Shown here in pieces: positions 8,387 through 16,320 of a DNA stretch of 35,654 nt; the stretch's first letter is position 1; every line of letters starts with the position of its first letter. Origin of the DNA: Enterococcus sp. BWB1-3 (GTDB lineage Bacteria; Bacillota; Bacilli; Lactobacillales; Enterococcaceae); assembly GCF_016745275.1 (NCBI RefSeq), contig NZ_JADOEP010000031.1, forward strand, positions 1 through 35,654, written 5' to 3'. Position numbers and translations under genes: made by a program. The notes beneath the pieces are model-generated. The model saw only the letters and a list, made by a program, of their open reading frames with translations, made no database searches and was not told where the DNA came from.

Positions 8387-8441
8387 TTAGCTACTACTCT
8401 CCTGCAGTTCTTTCCATTAAATGTGTCTTTCCATGAAACGA

Positions 8442-8469
8442 AGAGACTGAGATAAAAATCCCAGCCTCT
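8442..8469 (-). terminator. Hairpin after ppaC
   Basis: On the minus strand AGAGGCTGGGA pairs with TCTCAGTCTCT through two G-U pairs, around a TTTTTA loop. The form resembles the GAGGCTGGGA-type hairpins common in intergenic regions of Lactobacillales. The T-run after it is weak, so read-through into the DUF1803 gene is possible. Confidence 0.5.
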
Positions 8470-8476
8470 AAAGAAA

Positions 8477-9403
8477 TTAATTGAATACTTCCGTTAATTG
8501 AGGAACAATCTGTTTCTTTCTAGATACAACCCCTTTTAAGAAAGCACGGTTATTTTCAAGTTTAACATTGAATGCTTTTTCTACCTGATCCATAGAATTA
8601 CCAATAACCAGAAGTTCAGAATCGCTGCCTAGGATATCCGTAACGATTAGAACGAACAGCTCATAGCCGTTACTCTCATTTTCCGCTTTCATTGCTGCTT
8701 CCAGTTCTTTCTGACGACTTAATACTTCATTTAAATCAACTGTATTTACCTGTGCAACTCGTACGTTTTTATCCCCCATAGGGAAGCTTTTCGCATCAAG
8801 GTCCAGTAATGTTTCAGCCGATTTATCACTTAGGTTCGTACCGGCTTTCAACATGTCCAGTCCATATCCCTCTAAACTGATTTCAGCAATATCTGCCAGT
8901 TCATTTGCCGCTTTTATATCTTCTTCAGTACAAGTTGGTGATTTAAACAACAGTGTATCCGAAATAATTGCAGAAACCATCATTCCGGCAATTTGATTAG
9001 GAATCTCTACACTGCTTTCTTTAAACATTTTAAAGATAATTGTACTTGTGCAGCCTACTGGCTCAGCACGATAATATAGCGGATCTGCTGTTTCAAAATT
9101 TGCAATTCTATGGTGGTCTACTACTGAAAGAATTGTAAGATCTTTAATATCTGAAACACTTTGCTGAAATTCATTATGATCAACAAGCATTACTTCCTTT
9201 GTTTCCCCTCCTGCTGTTTCAATAATTTTCGGAGCAGAGACATTGAAATAATCCAAGGCATATTGGGTTTCCTCATTAGGTGTTCCCAAAGCCACGGGAA
9301 CTGCATTTTTTCCTAATTCCTTTTGCAGGTAAGCAAAACTGATAGCCGCACCGATCGCATCTGTATCGGGGTTTTGATGGCCGAAAACAAAGATTTCTGA
9401 CAT
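8477..9403 (-). CDS. ppaC: Manganese-dependent inorganic pyrophosphatase
   Basis: Family II (DHH-type) pyrophosphatase, which splits PPi to two phosphates in the cytoplasm and pulls biosynthetic reactions forward. It has 308 residues, the family's usual length. Visible metal and substrate motifs are HQNPDTD (H9, D13, D15), DHNE (D75, H76), DHHRI (D96, H97, H98) and the C-terminal SRKKQ at 294-298 that binds the leaving phosphate. There is no CBS insertion, so it is the non-regulated form. The start is the ATG at 9401-9403 because AAGGAG precedes it; the longer frame to 9430 is unlikely. The upstream gap to pflA holds palindromes that may control it. Confidence 0.97.
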   Translation of the reverse strand: MSEIFVFGHQNPDTDAIGAAISFAYLQKELGKNAVPVALGTPNEETQYALDYFNVSAPKIIETAGGETKEVMLVDHNEFQQSVSDIKDLTILSVVDHHRIANFETADPLYYRAEPVGCTSTIIFKMFKESSVEIPNQIAGMMVSAIISDTLLFKSPTCTEEDIKAANELADIAEISLEGYGLDMLKAGTNLSDKSAETLLDLDAKSFPMGDKNVRVAQVNTVDLNEVLSRQKELEAAMKAENESNGYELFVLIVTDILGSDSELLVIGNSMDQVEKAFNVKLENNRAFLKGVVSRKKQIVPQLTEVFN

Positions 9404-9464
9404 AATTCTTTTCCACTCCTTATCTATCATTCATTATTAATAATAACAAAAAACTGAAAAGAAA

Positions 9465-9520
9465 CAACACTTTTATAAGTGTTGGCGGACGTTCGATATA
9501 ATTTTTCCAAATATTTGGAA
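9465..9520. promoter_or_regulatory. Two palindromes in the ppaC upstream region
   Basis: CAACACTT-TTAT-AAGTGTTG (9465-9484) is a perfect 8-base-arm hairpin; on the minus strand it is followed by TTTCTTTTC. TTCCAAATATTTGGAA (9505-9520) is a perfect 16-base palindrome, the shape of a dimeric repressor site. Both lie upstream of the ppaC start. A leader hairpin or an operator would each fit; nothing decides between them. Confidence 0.4.
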
Positions 9521-9534
9521 TTTTTCAGTAAAAA

Positions 9535-9561
9535 ACAACCGAATACTGAATTTTCGGCTGT
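9535..9561 (-). terminator. Terminator of pflA
   Basis: On the minus strand ACAGCCGAA pairs with TTCGGTTGT (one G-U pair) and is followed by six T residues. It lies about 45 bases after the pflA stop. Confidence 0.7.
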
Positions 9562-9605
9562 CTTCTGATTATTAAAAACTACTCTTCTATAGCAAGTTCC
9601 GTGGT

Positions 9606-10370
9606 CTAACGAGTTAAATAACCTTTATAGTCTTCTACATGCAACAATTTCTTTGCATTTTCGACACGGTCATCTGTTGGCGGATTAATCCCCTCTAATG
9701 GATAAGCCAGCCCCAAGTCATCCCATTTATATTTCCCCATTGTGTGATAAGGTAAAATTTCCAGTTTGTCTACATTATTCAGTGTCTTTACAAAATCATT
9801 TAGACGAATCAGATATTCGTCATAGTCACTTCGTTCTGGTACCAGCACATGTCGTATCCAGACTGGCTGATTAATCTCTGAAAGATACTCAGCCATCTCA
9901 AGAATATTTTCATTCCCCAAAGACGTCAGCAATTTATGCTGTTTATTATCAATATGTTTAATATCAAATAAAATCAGATCTGTATACTTCATTAACTCCT
10001 GAAACTGACTAAAAAATGGTTCTTCTCTTGTGAAAGGTTTCCCACAAGTATCCAGCGTTGTATTAATGCCCAGAGCTTTTGCTTTCTTGAATAAATCGAT
10101 CAGAAAATCCATCTGCAGTAAAGGTTCACCACCGCTTACAGTAATACCGCCCTTTTCGCCCCAATAAGAACGATATTTAAGTGCTTCTTCCAATACTTCA
10201 TCGGTTGTGACTTCTTTACCTCCGGAACCAATTTTCCAAGTATCAGGATTATGACAAAATTGACATCTCATACGACAACCTTGTGTAAATATAATAAACC
10301 GAACACCAGGACCATCTACAGTCCCGAAGTTTTCTGTAGAATGAATTCTACCTTTTACTGCTTCAGTCAT
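9606..10370 (-). CDS. pflA: Pyruvate formate-lyase activating enzyme
   Basis: Radical SAM enzyme that installs the glycyl radical on PflB, using a 4Fe-4S cluster and S-adenosylmethionine under anaerobic conditions. It has 254 residues. The cluster motif CxxxCxxC is present as CRMRCQFC (C32, C36, C39), followed by the SAM-binding GGITVSGGEPLLQ. The N-terminal FGTVDGPGVRF is diagnostic of PFL activases. It lies 169 bases after its substrate gene pflB, separated by two hairpins, and is followed by a terminator. It is probably transcribed both by read-through from pflB and at a lower level than it. Confidence 0.97.
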   Translation of the reverse strand: MTEAVKGRIHSTENFGTVDGPGVRFIIFTQGCRMRCQFCHNPDTWKIGSGGKEVTTDEVLEEALKYRSYWGEKGGITVSGGEPLLQMDFLIDLFKKAKALGINTTLDTCGKPFTREEPFFSQFQELMKYTDLILFDIKHIDNKQHKLLTSLGNENILEMAEYLSEINQPVWIRHVLVPERSDYDEYLIRLNDFVKTLNNVDKLEILPYHTMGKYKWDDLGLAYPLEGINPPTDDRVENAKKLLHVEDYKGYLTR

Positions 10371-10394
10371 AATTATCTTCTCTCATTTCTTTTA

Positions 10395-10432
10395 AAAGGT
10401 TGTAATAAGGAGGAAAAACAACAACAACCTTT
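10395..10432 (-). promoter_or_regulatory. Leader hairpin before pflA
   Basis: Nine-base perfect arms AAAGGTTGT and ACAACCTTT enclose a 20-base loop; on the minus strand the loop is pyrimidine rich. It ends 25 bases before the pflA start codon. It could be an attenuator or an RNA-processing or stability element. Confidence 0.35.
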
Positions 10433-10469
10433 ACTTTATGTATTATATATTAAATATTTGGATAAACGG

Positions 10470-10517
10470 CGGGACAGAAGCAGCCCTTTCGGAAATAAGC
10501 TGAATTCTTCTGTCCCG
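10470..10517 (-). promoter_or_regulatory. Long hairpin between pflB and pflA
   Basis: Eleven-base arms CGGGACAGAAG (10470-10480) and CTTCTGTCCCG (10507-10517) pair perfectly, and an inner CAGC/GCTG pair extends the stem. On the minus strand it begins 23 bases after the pflB stop and is not followed by a T-run, so it is more likely a 3' stability or partial-termination element than a full terminator. Confidence 0.5.
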
Positions 10518-10539
10518 ACCTCATTATTAGTGTCTTAAA

Positions 10540-12786
10540 TTACAGTTTGTCATGTGAAGTTCTTGAAATAACATCTGCTTGCTGTTCAGGTGTTAAGTCA
10601 CGGAATTTCACTGCGTATCCAGATACACGGATCGTCAGATTTGGATATTTTTCAGGATTCTTTTGAGCATCCAACAACAATTCATTTGTGAATACGTTAA
10701 CGTTCAAGTGATAGCCGCCTTTGTCAAAGTAGCCGTCCATTACATTACGCAAGTTGTCGATACGTGTAGAATCATCTTTACCTAAACCGTTAGGATTGAT
10801 TGTTTGTGTATTGGAAATACCATCTAATGCACATGTATATTCTAATCTTGCAGTTGAGTTCAATGAAGCCAACAGACCATTTTGTTCTCCCAGGAATTTA
10901 CCGTCACGATAGCTTGGGTTTGCTCCTGGTGCAAGAGGCTTGCCTGCACGACGTCCATCAGGTGTGTTACCTGTTGCTTTCCCATAAACAACATTAGACG
11001 TAATAGTCAGTAATGAAGTTGTTGGGCGTGCATTGCGATACGTGTGCTGGCGTTTAATTTGAGTCATGAAGTACTCAAGAATCCAGTTAGCCATCTCATC
11101 GGCTTCTTCATTGTCGTTTCCGTATGTTGGGAATTCATTTTGCGGAACATAGTCTACAGCTAATCCATTTTCATCGCGGATAACTTGAACATTCCCATGT
11201 TTAATCGCCATTACTGAGTCAGCAGCATGTGAAATACCCGCAATACCTGTAGCAAACGTGCGTTTTAAATCACTTTCCATAAAGGCTAACTGTGGTGCTT
11301 CATATGCATATTTATCATGCATGAAGTGGATAACATTTAATGTATTTACATACAGTTCGGCCAACCAGTCCATGATATCTTTAAACTTATCGATAAATTC
11401 GTCAAAATCCAGTGTTTCACCAGTCATCGGACGGAATTTAGGAGCTACCTGCATCTTAGTCTTTTCATCTACACCACCGTTGATTGCGTAAAGAACAGCT
11501 TTAGCCAAGTTGGCACGAGCACCAAAGAATTGCATGTCTTTACCCATTACAGTTGCAGAAACACAACATGCGATTGCACAGTCATCAGAACCCCAGTTGG
11601 CACGCAATAAATCATCATTTTCAAATTGGATTGAAGAACTTTGTTTTGCGATCTTAGATGCATATGTTCTGAATCCTTCTGGTAAATGAGAAGAATACAA
11701 TACTGTCAGGTTTGGTTCCGGAGATGGTCCCATGTTTGTTAGTGTATGAAGAATACGGAAGTCATTTTTAGTAACCAATGAACGTCCATCCAAGCCCATA
11801 CCTGCAATAGATAGTGTTGCCCAGATTGGGTAACCTGAGAACAACTGGTTGTATTCAGGTGTACGTGCAAATTTCACCATACGAAGCTTCATAATCAAAT
11901 GATCAATCATTTCCTGTGCGTCGAACTCAGTAATTGCACCATTGTCCAAATCGCGTTGGATATAAACATCAAGGAAAGCAGAGATACGTCCAATAGACAT
12001 TGCTGCTCCATTTTGAGATTTGATTGCACCAAGATATCCAAAGTATAACCATTGGATTGCTTCTTGTGCGTTTGCTGCCGGTTTAGAAATATCACATCCA
12101 TAAGTAGATGCCATTTTCTTCAAGTCAGCCATTGCTCTGATTTGTTCAGAAATTTCTTCTCTTAGACGGATTACATCGTCAGTCATTACTTTGTTGCCGG
12201 TATTGCTCAAGTCTTTCATTTTTTCTTCAATCAGACGATCCATACCATAAAGTGCAATACGACGGTAGTCGCCGATGATACGTCCGCGACCATAGGCATC
12301 AGGAAGACCAGTAATGATTTTATTTTTACGTGCAGCTCTCATTTCTGGAGTGTAAGCATCGAATACACCTTGGTTATGTGTTTTTCTCCACTCAGTAAAA
12401 ATCTTAGTCATTTCATCATCAACTTCGTAACCGTTTGAAGTCAAAGAATTGTTGGCCATATTAATTCCGCCAAATGGCATGAACGCTTGTTTTAATGGAA
12501 CATCTGTTTGAAGTCCTACGATTTTTTCTTCTCCCTCAATCAAATAACCTGGTGCATGTGAGGTAATTGTTGCAGGAATGTTTGTGTCCATATCGTAAAC
12601 ACCATTTTTATCATGCTGTACTTCAAATAGTTCCTGTAGTTTTGTCCATAGTTTATCAGTACTTGGTGCGATTGGTTCTAGGAAACTGTCATCACCTTTA
12701 TATTCTGTATAGTTTCTTTGGATAAAATCACGCGTGTCTACTGAATTTTTCCACTTGTCGCCTTTAAAGCCTTTCCATTGCTCCAT
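10540..12786 (-). CDS. pflB: Formate C-acetyltransferase (pyruvate formate-lyase)
   Basis: Glycyl radical enzyme converting pyruvate and CoA to formate and acetyl-CoA, a main ATP-yielding branch of anaerobic sugar fermentation. It has 748 residues. The catalytic cysteine pair is C407-C408 in CAIACCVS, and the radical glycine is G723 in RVSGYAVKF near the C-terminus. The N-terminal PFL domain fills about 1-610 and the glycine radical domain the rest. An AAGGAGG ribosome binding site precedes the ATG. The promoter (TTGCAT/TATACT) carries an inverted repeat across its -10, so regulation by redox or carbon status is plausible. The activase pflA lies downstream. Confidence 0.98.
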   Translation of the reverse strand: MEQWKGFKGDKWKNSVDTRDFIQRNYTEYKGDDSFLEPIAPSTDKLWTKLQELFEVQHDKNGVYDMDTNIPATITSHAPGYLIEGEEKIVGLQTDVPLKQAFMPFGGINMANNSLTSNGYEVDDEMTKIFTEWRKTHNQGVFDAYTPEMRAARKNKIITGLPDAYGRGRIIGDYRRIALYGMDRLIEEKMKDLSNTGNKVMTDDVIRLREEISEQIRAMADLKKMASTYGCDISKPAANAQEAIQWLYFGYLGAIKSQNGAAMSIGRISAFLDVYIQRDLDNGAITEFDAQEMIDHLIMKLRMVKFARTPEYNQLFSGYPIWATLSIAGMGLDGRSLVTKNDFRILHTLTNMGPSPEPNLTVLYSSHLPEGFRTYASKIAKQSSSIQFENDDLLRANWGSDDCAIACCVSATVMGKDMQFFGARANLAKAVLYAINGGVDEKTKMQVAPKFRPMTGETLDFDEFIDKFKDIMDWLAELYVNTLNVIHFMHDKYAYEAPQLAFMESDLKRTFATGIAGISHAADSVMAIKHGNVQVIRDENGLAVDYVPQNEFPTYGNDNEEADEMANWILEYFMTQIKRQHTYRNARPTTSLLTITSNVVYGKATGNTPDGRRAGKPLAPGANPSYRDGKFLGEQNGLLASLNSTARLEYTCALDGISNTQTINPNGLGKDDSTRIDNLRNVMDGYFDKGGYHLNVNVFTNELLLDAQKNPEKYPNLTIRVSGYAVKFRDLTPEQQADVISRTSHDKL

Positions 12787-12829
12787 GTTGTGCCTCCTTA
12801 TAATATGCTGTTAATAAACTATAACAGCT

Positions 12830-12867
12830 TTATGTGATAAGTATAACACATAACTGGATTTATGCAA
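12830..12867 (-). promoter_or_regulatory. pflB promoter with overlapping inverted repeat
   Basis: The -35 TTGCAT (12862-12867) and -10 TATACT (12840-12845) are on the minus strand with a 16-base spacer. The -10 lies inside an inverted repeat, TTATGTG (12830-12836 on plus) against CACATAA (12847-12853), with a 10-base centre. A second one, GCTGTTA/TAACAGC, lies in the leader nearer the start. The repeat resembles Rex or Fnr/Crp half-sites, but the spacing is two bases longer than their consensus. Confidence 0.6.
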
Positions 12868-13010
12868 GCCTTTACTTGTTATAATTTTAGCTAAACTAAA
12901 TAAAATCCTCAAAAAACATTGATTACACTGGGTTTCATACGGATGTTTTTCTGTGATTTCTTTCACTTATTAGATTGATATTAAATTACAACTGTCTTTT
13001 TCTGTCCTAA

Positions 13011-13050
13011 AAAACACCCCTGTCTGTACTAATACAGATAGGGGTGTTTT
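13011..13050 (-). terminator. Terminator of parC
   Basis: Arms AAAACACCCCTGTCTGTA (13011-13028) and TACAGATAGGGGTGTTTT (13033-13050) pair with one mismatch around a 4-base loop. On the minus strand the stem ends in six T residues. It sits just after the parC stop at 13057 and insulates pflB. Confidence 0.9.
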
Positions 13051-13056
13051 TTATTT

Positions 13057-15522
13057 TTATAGAACAGAATCGTCTTCTATTGTTAGATTAACCAATGGAT
13101 GGACTGAATGAATACCCAGCTCATCTTTTTCATTGATAATAAATGAACCATTTGAATTTCGGTCATTAATTGGTGCTTTCTCAGAATCAATAATTATTCT
13201 GGTTCCTTTTTGTGTTTCAATCAACAGTTGTTTATCTGGAATGCTTTCACCCATATAAACAACCCTGTGAGGATTGCTTTTCAACTCACGCAATACCATA
13301 AGACCTCTTTTGGCTCTGCCCAGCTGATTTAATTCCTGCGCCAGCATTCGCTTCAAACTACCTCGTTGAGTCAGTATTGTAATCGATGTATCTCCTTCTC
13401 TGTATACGAGTAATCCATTAACCACAAAATCATTTTCTTTGAGATTCATTGATTTGACACCGGCAGCCTTTGCTCCCACAATTGGTACTTCAGATAAAGA
13501 ATAACGCAGACCAAATCCCCGATGACTGACTAGGAAGACATCCCATACGGCCTGATTATCGGTATGACAAACGTTAACTACTTCGTCTTCAGCTGATTTA
13601 AGTTTCATACATGAAGCCGGCCGACTTCGATAGGTTCTCCAAGGCTCGAAGTCTGTCATTTTGGTTTGCTTAATCATTCCTTCTTTTGTGATGAAAACAA
13701 ATGAAGAGTTTTCATCCAGTACTTTATACGGATATACAGATATAATGGATTCATCAATTGCCATGCCTGCGATTGTTTGAGAAATATGCTCTCCGATATC
13801 CTTCCATCTCAGATCAGGCAGCTCATGAATTGGCCGATAAATGACATTTGCCTTATTGGTAATCAGAAGAAGGTGGTCAAGTGTATTCACTTCACCGACA
13901 AATATTGGAAAGTCCCCTTCCTTCATTCCAAGCTCTTCTGGTTTAGAAGCTGCGTATGAGCGCAGGCTGCTGCGCTTAATATAGCCTTCCTTTGTCACGG
14001 AGACAACAACATCCTCTTGTGAAACCAGTACTTCTGTCTCAATTTTAATCTCTTCTATTTCATCCTCTATTCGAGTGAAACGATCTGAGCTGTACTGCTT
14101 CTTCACCTCGCGTAATTCTTTTTTCATCACGTTCAGCAACATTTTTTCATCTTTTAAGATTGTAGACAACTCTTCTATTTGCTCATTCAATTCTTTTGCT
14201 TCTGACTGCAGCTGAGTGATGTCTGTATTAGTCAAGCGGTACAGCTGCAATGTCACAATCGCCTCAGCCTGCGCTTCAGAAAAGTCAAATGCCTTTACCA
14301 AGTTATCCTTTGCATTTTTTTTATCTTTACTGGCCCGAATCGTTTCAATCACCTGATCGAGAATTGATAAGGCCTTAATCAGTCCATCAACTATATGTTG
14401 TCGCTTCTTCGCTTTTTCAAGCTCAAAACGGCTTCGATTGGTAATAACTTCCTTTCGGTGAGTGATGTAGCTCTCTAAAATACGTAAAAGCCCCACCTGA
14501 TGAGGAGTCATCTTGTCAATAGCAACCATATTGAAGTTGTAATTGATTTGAAGCTCCGTGTTTTTAAACAGATAGTTTAGGATTCCCTCTGCATTTGTAT
14601 CCTTCTTCAACTCAACGACAATTTGTAATCCTGTACGGTCTGATTCATCTCTTACTTCAGCAATACCGTCTATTTTTTTACTTAAACGAATTTCATCCAT
14701 TTTTTTCACTAAAACTGCCTTGTTTACTTCATAAGGAATTTCAGAAATAACGATCTGCTGTTTACCGCCCTTTAATTCTTCAATCCTGGTTTTAGATCGA
14801 AGGATCACTTTTCCTTTACCAGTTTCGTAGGCTTTTTTGATTTCATCTTTCCCCTGCAAAATCCCACCAGTTGGAAAATCCGGTCCGGGGATGTATTCCA
14901 TCATTTTTTCCAGCGAAGCTTTTGGATGATCAATCAAATAGATTGTTCCGTCAATAACTTCAGTTAAATTATGCGGAGGGATTTCTGTAGCATACCCAGC
15001 TGAAATACCTGTAGAGCCATTTACCAGCAGATTGGGATATCTGGCAGGCAGAACAGTGGGCTCTTTTTCTGTATCATCAAAGTTCCAGACAAAATCCACT
15101 GTTTCCTTTTCAATATCCTGCAGCATTTCACCACTGAGTTTTGATAATCTTGCTTCCGTATAACGCATGGCAGCAGGCGGATCACCATCCATACTCCCAT
15201 TGTTTCCGTGCATTTCAATCAGTACTTCCCGCAGTTTCCAGTCCTGACTGAGACGTACCATTGCTTCATAAATACTGCTGTCGCCATGAGGATGGTAATT
15301 CCCCATGATATTTCCGACAGACTTGGCTGATTTTCTAAAGCCTTTATCAAAGGTGTTTCCATCTTTATTCATTGAAAAAAGGATTCTTCGTTGTACAGGT
15401 TTTAAACCATCCCTGATATCCGGAAGGGCACGTTCTTGAATAATATATTTGGAATAGCGTCCAAAGCGGTCGCCCATCACTTCTTCAAGGGTTAATTCCT
15501 GAATTTCCTGGCGTTTTTCCAA
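13057..15522 (-). CDS. parC: DNA topoisomerase IV subunit A
   Basis: The breaking-rejoining subunit of topoisomerase IV, which unlinks daughter chromosomes. It has 821 residues from the TTG start. The catalytic tyrosine is Y121 in AAMRYTEARLS, and the C-terminal beta-pinwheel holds repeated blades (about 500-810). The quinolone-determining segment HPHGDSSIYE has Ser82 and Glu86 (equivalents of S. aureus GrlA S80 and E84), the wild-type susceptible residues. I choose TTG 15520-15522 because AAAGGAG lies 8 bases upstream; the GTG at 15529-15531 overlaps that ribosome binding site. In most Firmicutes parE directly precedes parC; here about 800 bases with a repeat array intervene, so parC may need its own promoter. 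Confidence 0.97.
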   Translation of the reverse strand: MEKRQEIQELTLEEVMGDRFGRYSKYIIQERALPDIRDGLKPVQRRILFSMNKDGNTFDKGFRKSAKSVGNIMGNYHPHGDSSIYEAMVRLSQDWKLREVLIEMHGNNGSMDGDPPAAMRYTEARLSKLSGEMLQDIEKETVDFVWNFDDTEKEPTVLPARYPNLLVNGSTGISAGYATEIPPHNLTEVIDGTIYLIDHPKASLEKMMEYIPGPDFPTGGILQGKDEIKKAYETGKGKVILRSKTRIEELKGGKQQIVISEIPYEVNKAVLVKKMDEIRLSKKIDGIAEVRDESDRTGLQIVVELKKDTNAEGILNYLFKNTELQINYNFNMVAIDKMTPHQVGLLRILESYITHRKEVITNRSRFELEKAKKRQHIVDGLIKALSILDQVIETIRASKDKKNAKDNLVKAFDFSEAQAEAIVTLQLYRLTNTDITQLQSEAKELNEQIEELSTILKDEKMLLNVMKKELREVKKQYSSDRFTRIEDEIEEIKIETEVLVSQEDVVVSVTKEGYIKRSSLRSYAASKPEELGMKEGDFPIFVGEVNTLDHLLLITNKANVIYRPIHELPDLRWKDIGEHISQTIAGMAIDESIISVYPYKVLDENSSFVFITKEGMIKQTKMTDFEPWRTYRSRPASCMKLKSAEDEVVNVCHTDNQAVWDVFLVSHRGFGLRYSLSEVPIVGAKAAGVKSMNLKENDFVVNGLLVYREGDTSITILTQRGSLKRMLAQELNQLGRAKRGLMVLRELKSNPHRVVYMGESIPDKQLLIETQKGTRIIIDSEKAPINDRNSNGSFIINEKDELGIHSVHPLVNLTIEDDSVL

Positions 15523-15594
15523 AAAGGTCACTCCTTTTATTTGTTGAGAGTAATCGACTGTTTTTTCCTAATGGTCGATTGCTTTCATTCTGGT

Positions 15595-15960
15595 GGTCCG
15601 ATGTCCCCATTCCTAAGCCGATAAATCGGCAAGGACTGCGGCACTCCTTTTAGTTTTTGACATCAAACGATTTTAATCGTTTGCTTCTCTTTCACGGTCC
15701 GATGTCGATTTCTTCTACGTCACTGCGCTCCTAGATCAATCGCACTCCTTTTAGTTTTTGACATCAAACGATTTTAATCGTTTGCTTCTCTTTCACGGTC
15801 CGATGTCCCCATTCCTAAGCCGATAAATCGGCAAGGACTGCGGCACTCCTTTTAGTTTTTGACATTAAACGATTTTAATCATTTGCTTCTCTTTCATGGT
15901 CCGATGTCGATTTCTTCTACGTCACTGCGCTCCTTCATTCTGATCGAGGAGCGCAGTGAA
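15595..15960. repeat. 101-bp tandem repeat array between parE and parC
   Basis: Four units begin with GGTCCGATGTC at 15595, 15696, 15797 and 15898, a strict 101-base period. Units 1 and 3 share one 35-base insert (with the hairpin GCCGAT-AA-ATCGGC), and units 2 and 4 share another (CTACGTCACTGCGCTCC), so the order is A-B-A-B. Between inserts runs a common segment with the hairpin AAACGATT/AATCGTTT. The fourth unit ends in a perfect 11-base hairpin, CACTGCGCTCC (15923-15933) against GGAGCGCAGTG (15948-15958). No open reading frame uses it. It looks like a duplicated pair of dispersed intergenic elements. The rest of the gap, 16021-16320, is AT-rich and shows nothing recognisable. Confidence 0.9.
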
Positions 15961-16320
15961 ACGAGAACCGTAGAGCAGCTTGTAGGAACATAGTGCTATG
16001 CCTCGAGTAACCGCAAAGGCAACATAATAGTGTATTTTAATTCAGTAGATTGTTCGACGCTAGTCTCAGCTGAACATTCAATCATAACACATGTTATTCG
16101 CACTTAACATAGTACGTTTCTATCAAGGATTGCAATGTAGCAAAAAAGACTGGATACACTGATACATATCTTGACATAGTACCTTTATTTTGAGCACTGC
16201 ATGTAGTTTTACTGAACATTCTAATACAGTTCAGATATAAGAATAGTCACTATTCGTTATGACTCCATCAGCATTATTTTCTGCTTCCATTTTTATCAAT
16301 ATATGATATAGAAGCTTTGA

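Noticed and set aside
15595-15960. CRISPR array
   Set aside because: The 101-base period with alternating repeated inserts has no unique spacers, the repeats are too long, and no cas genes are present.
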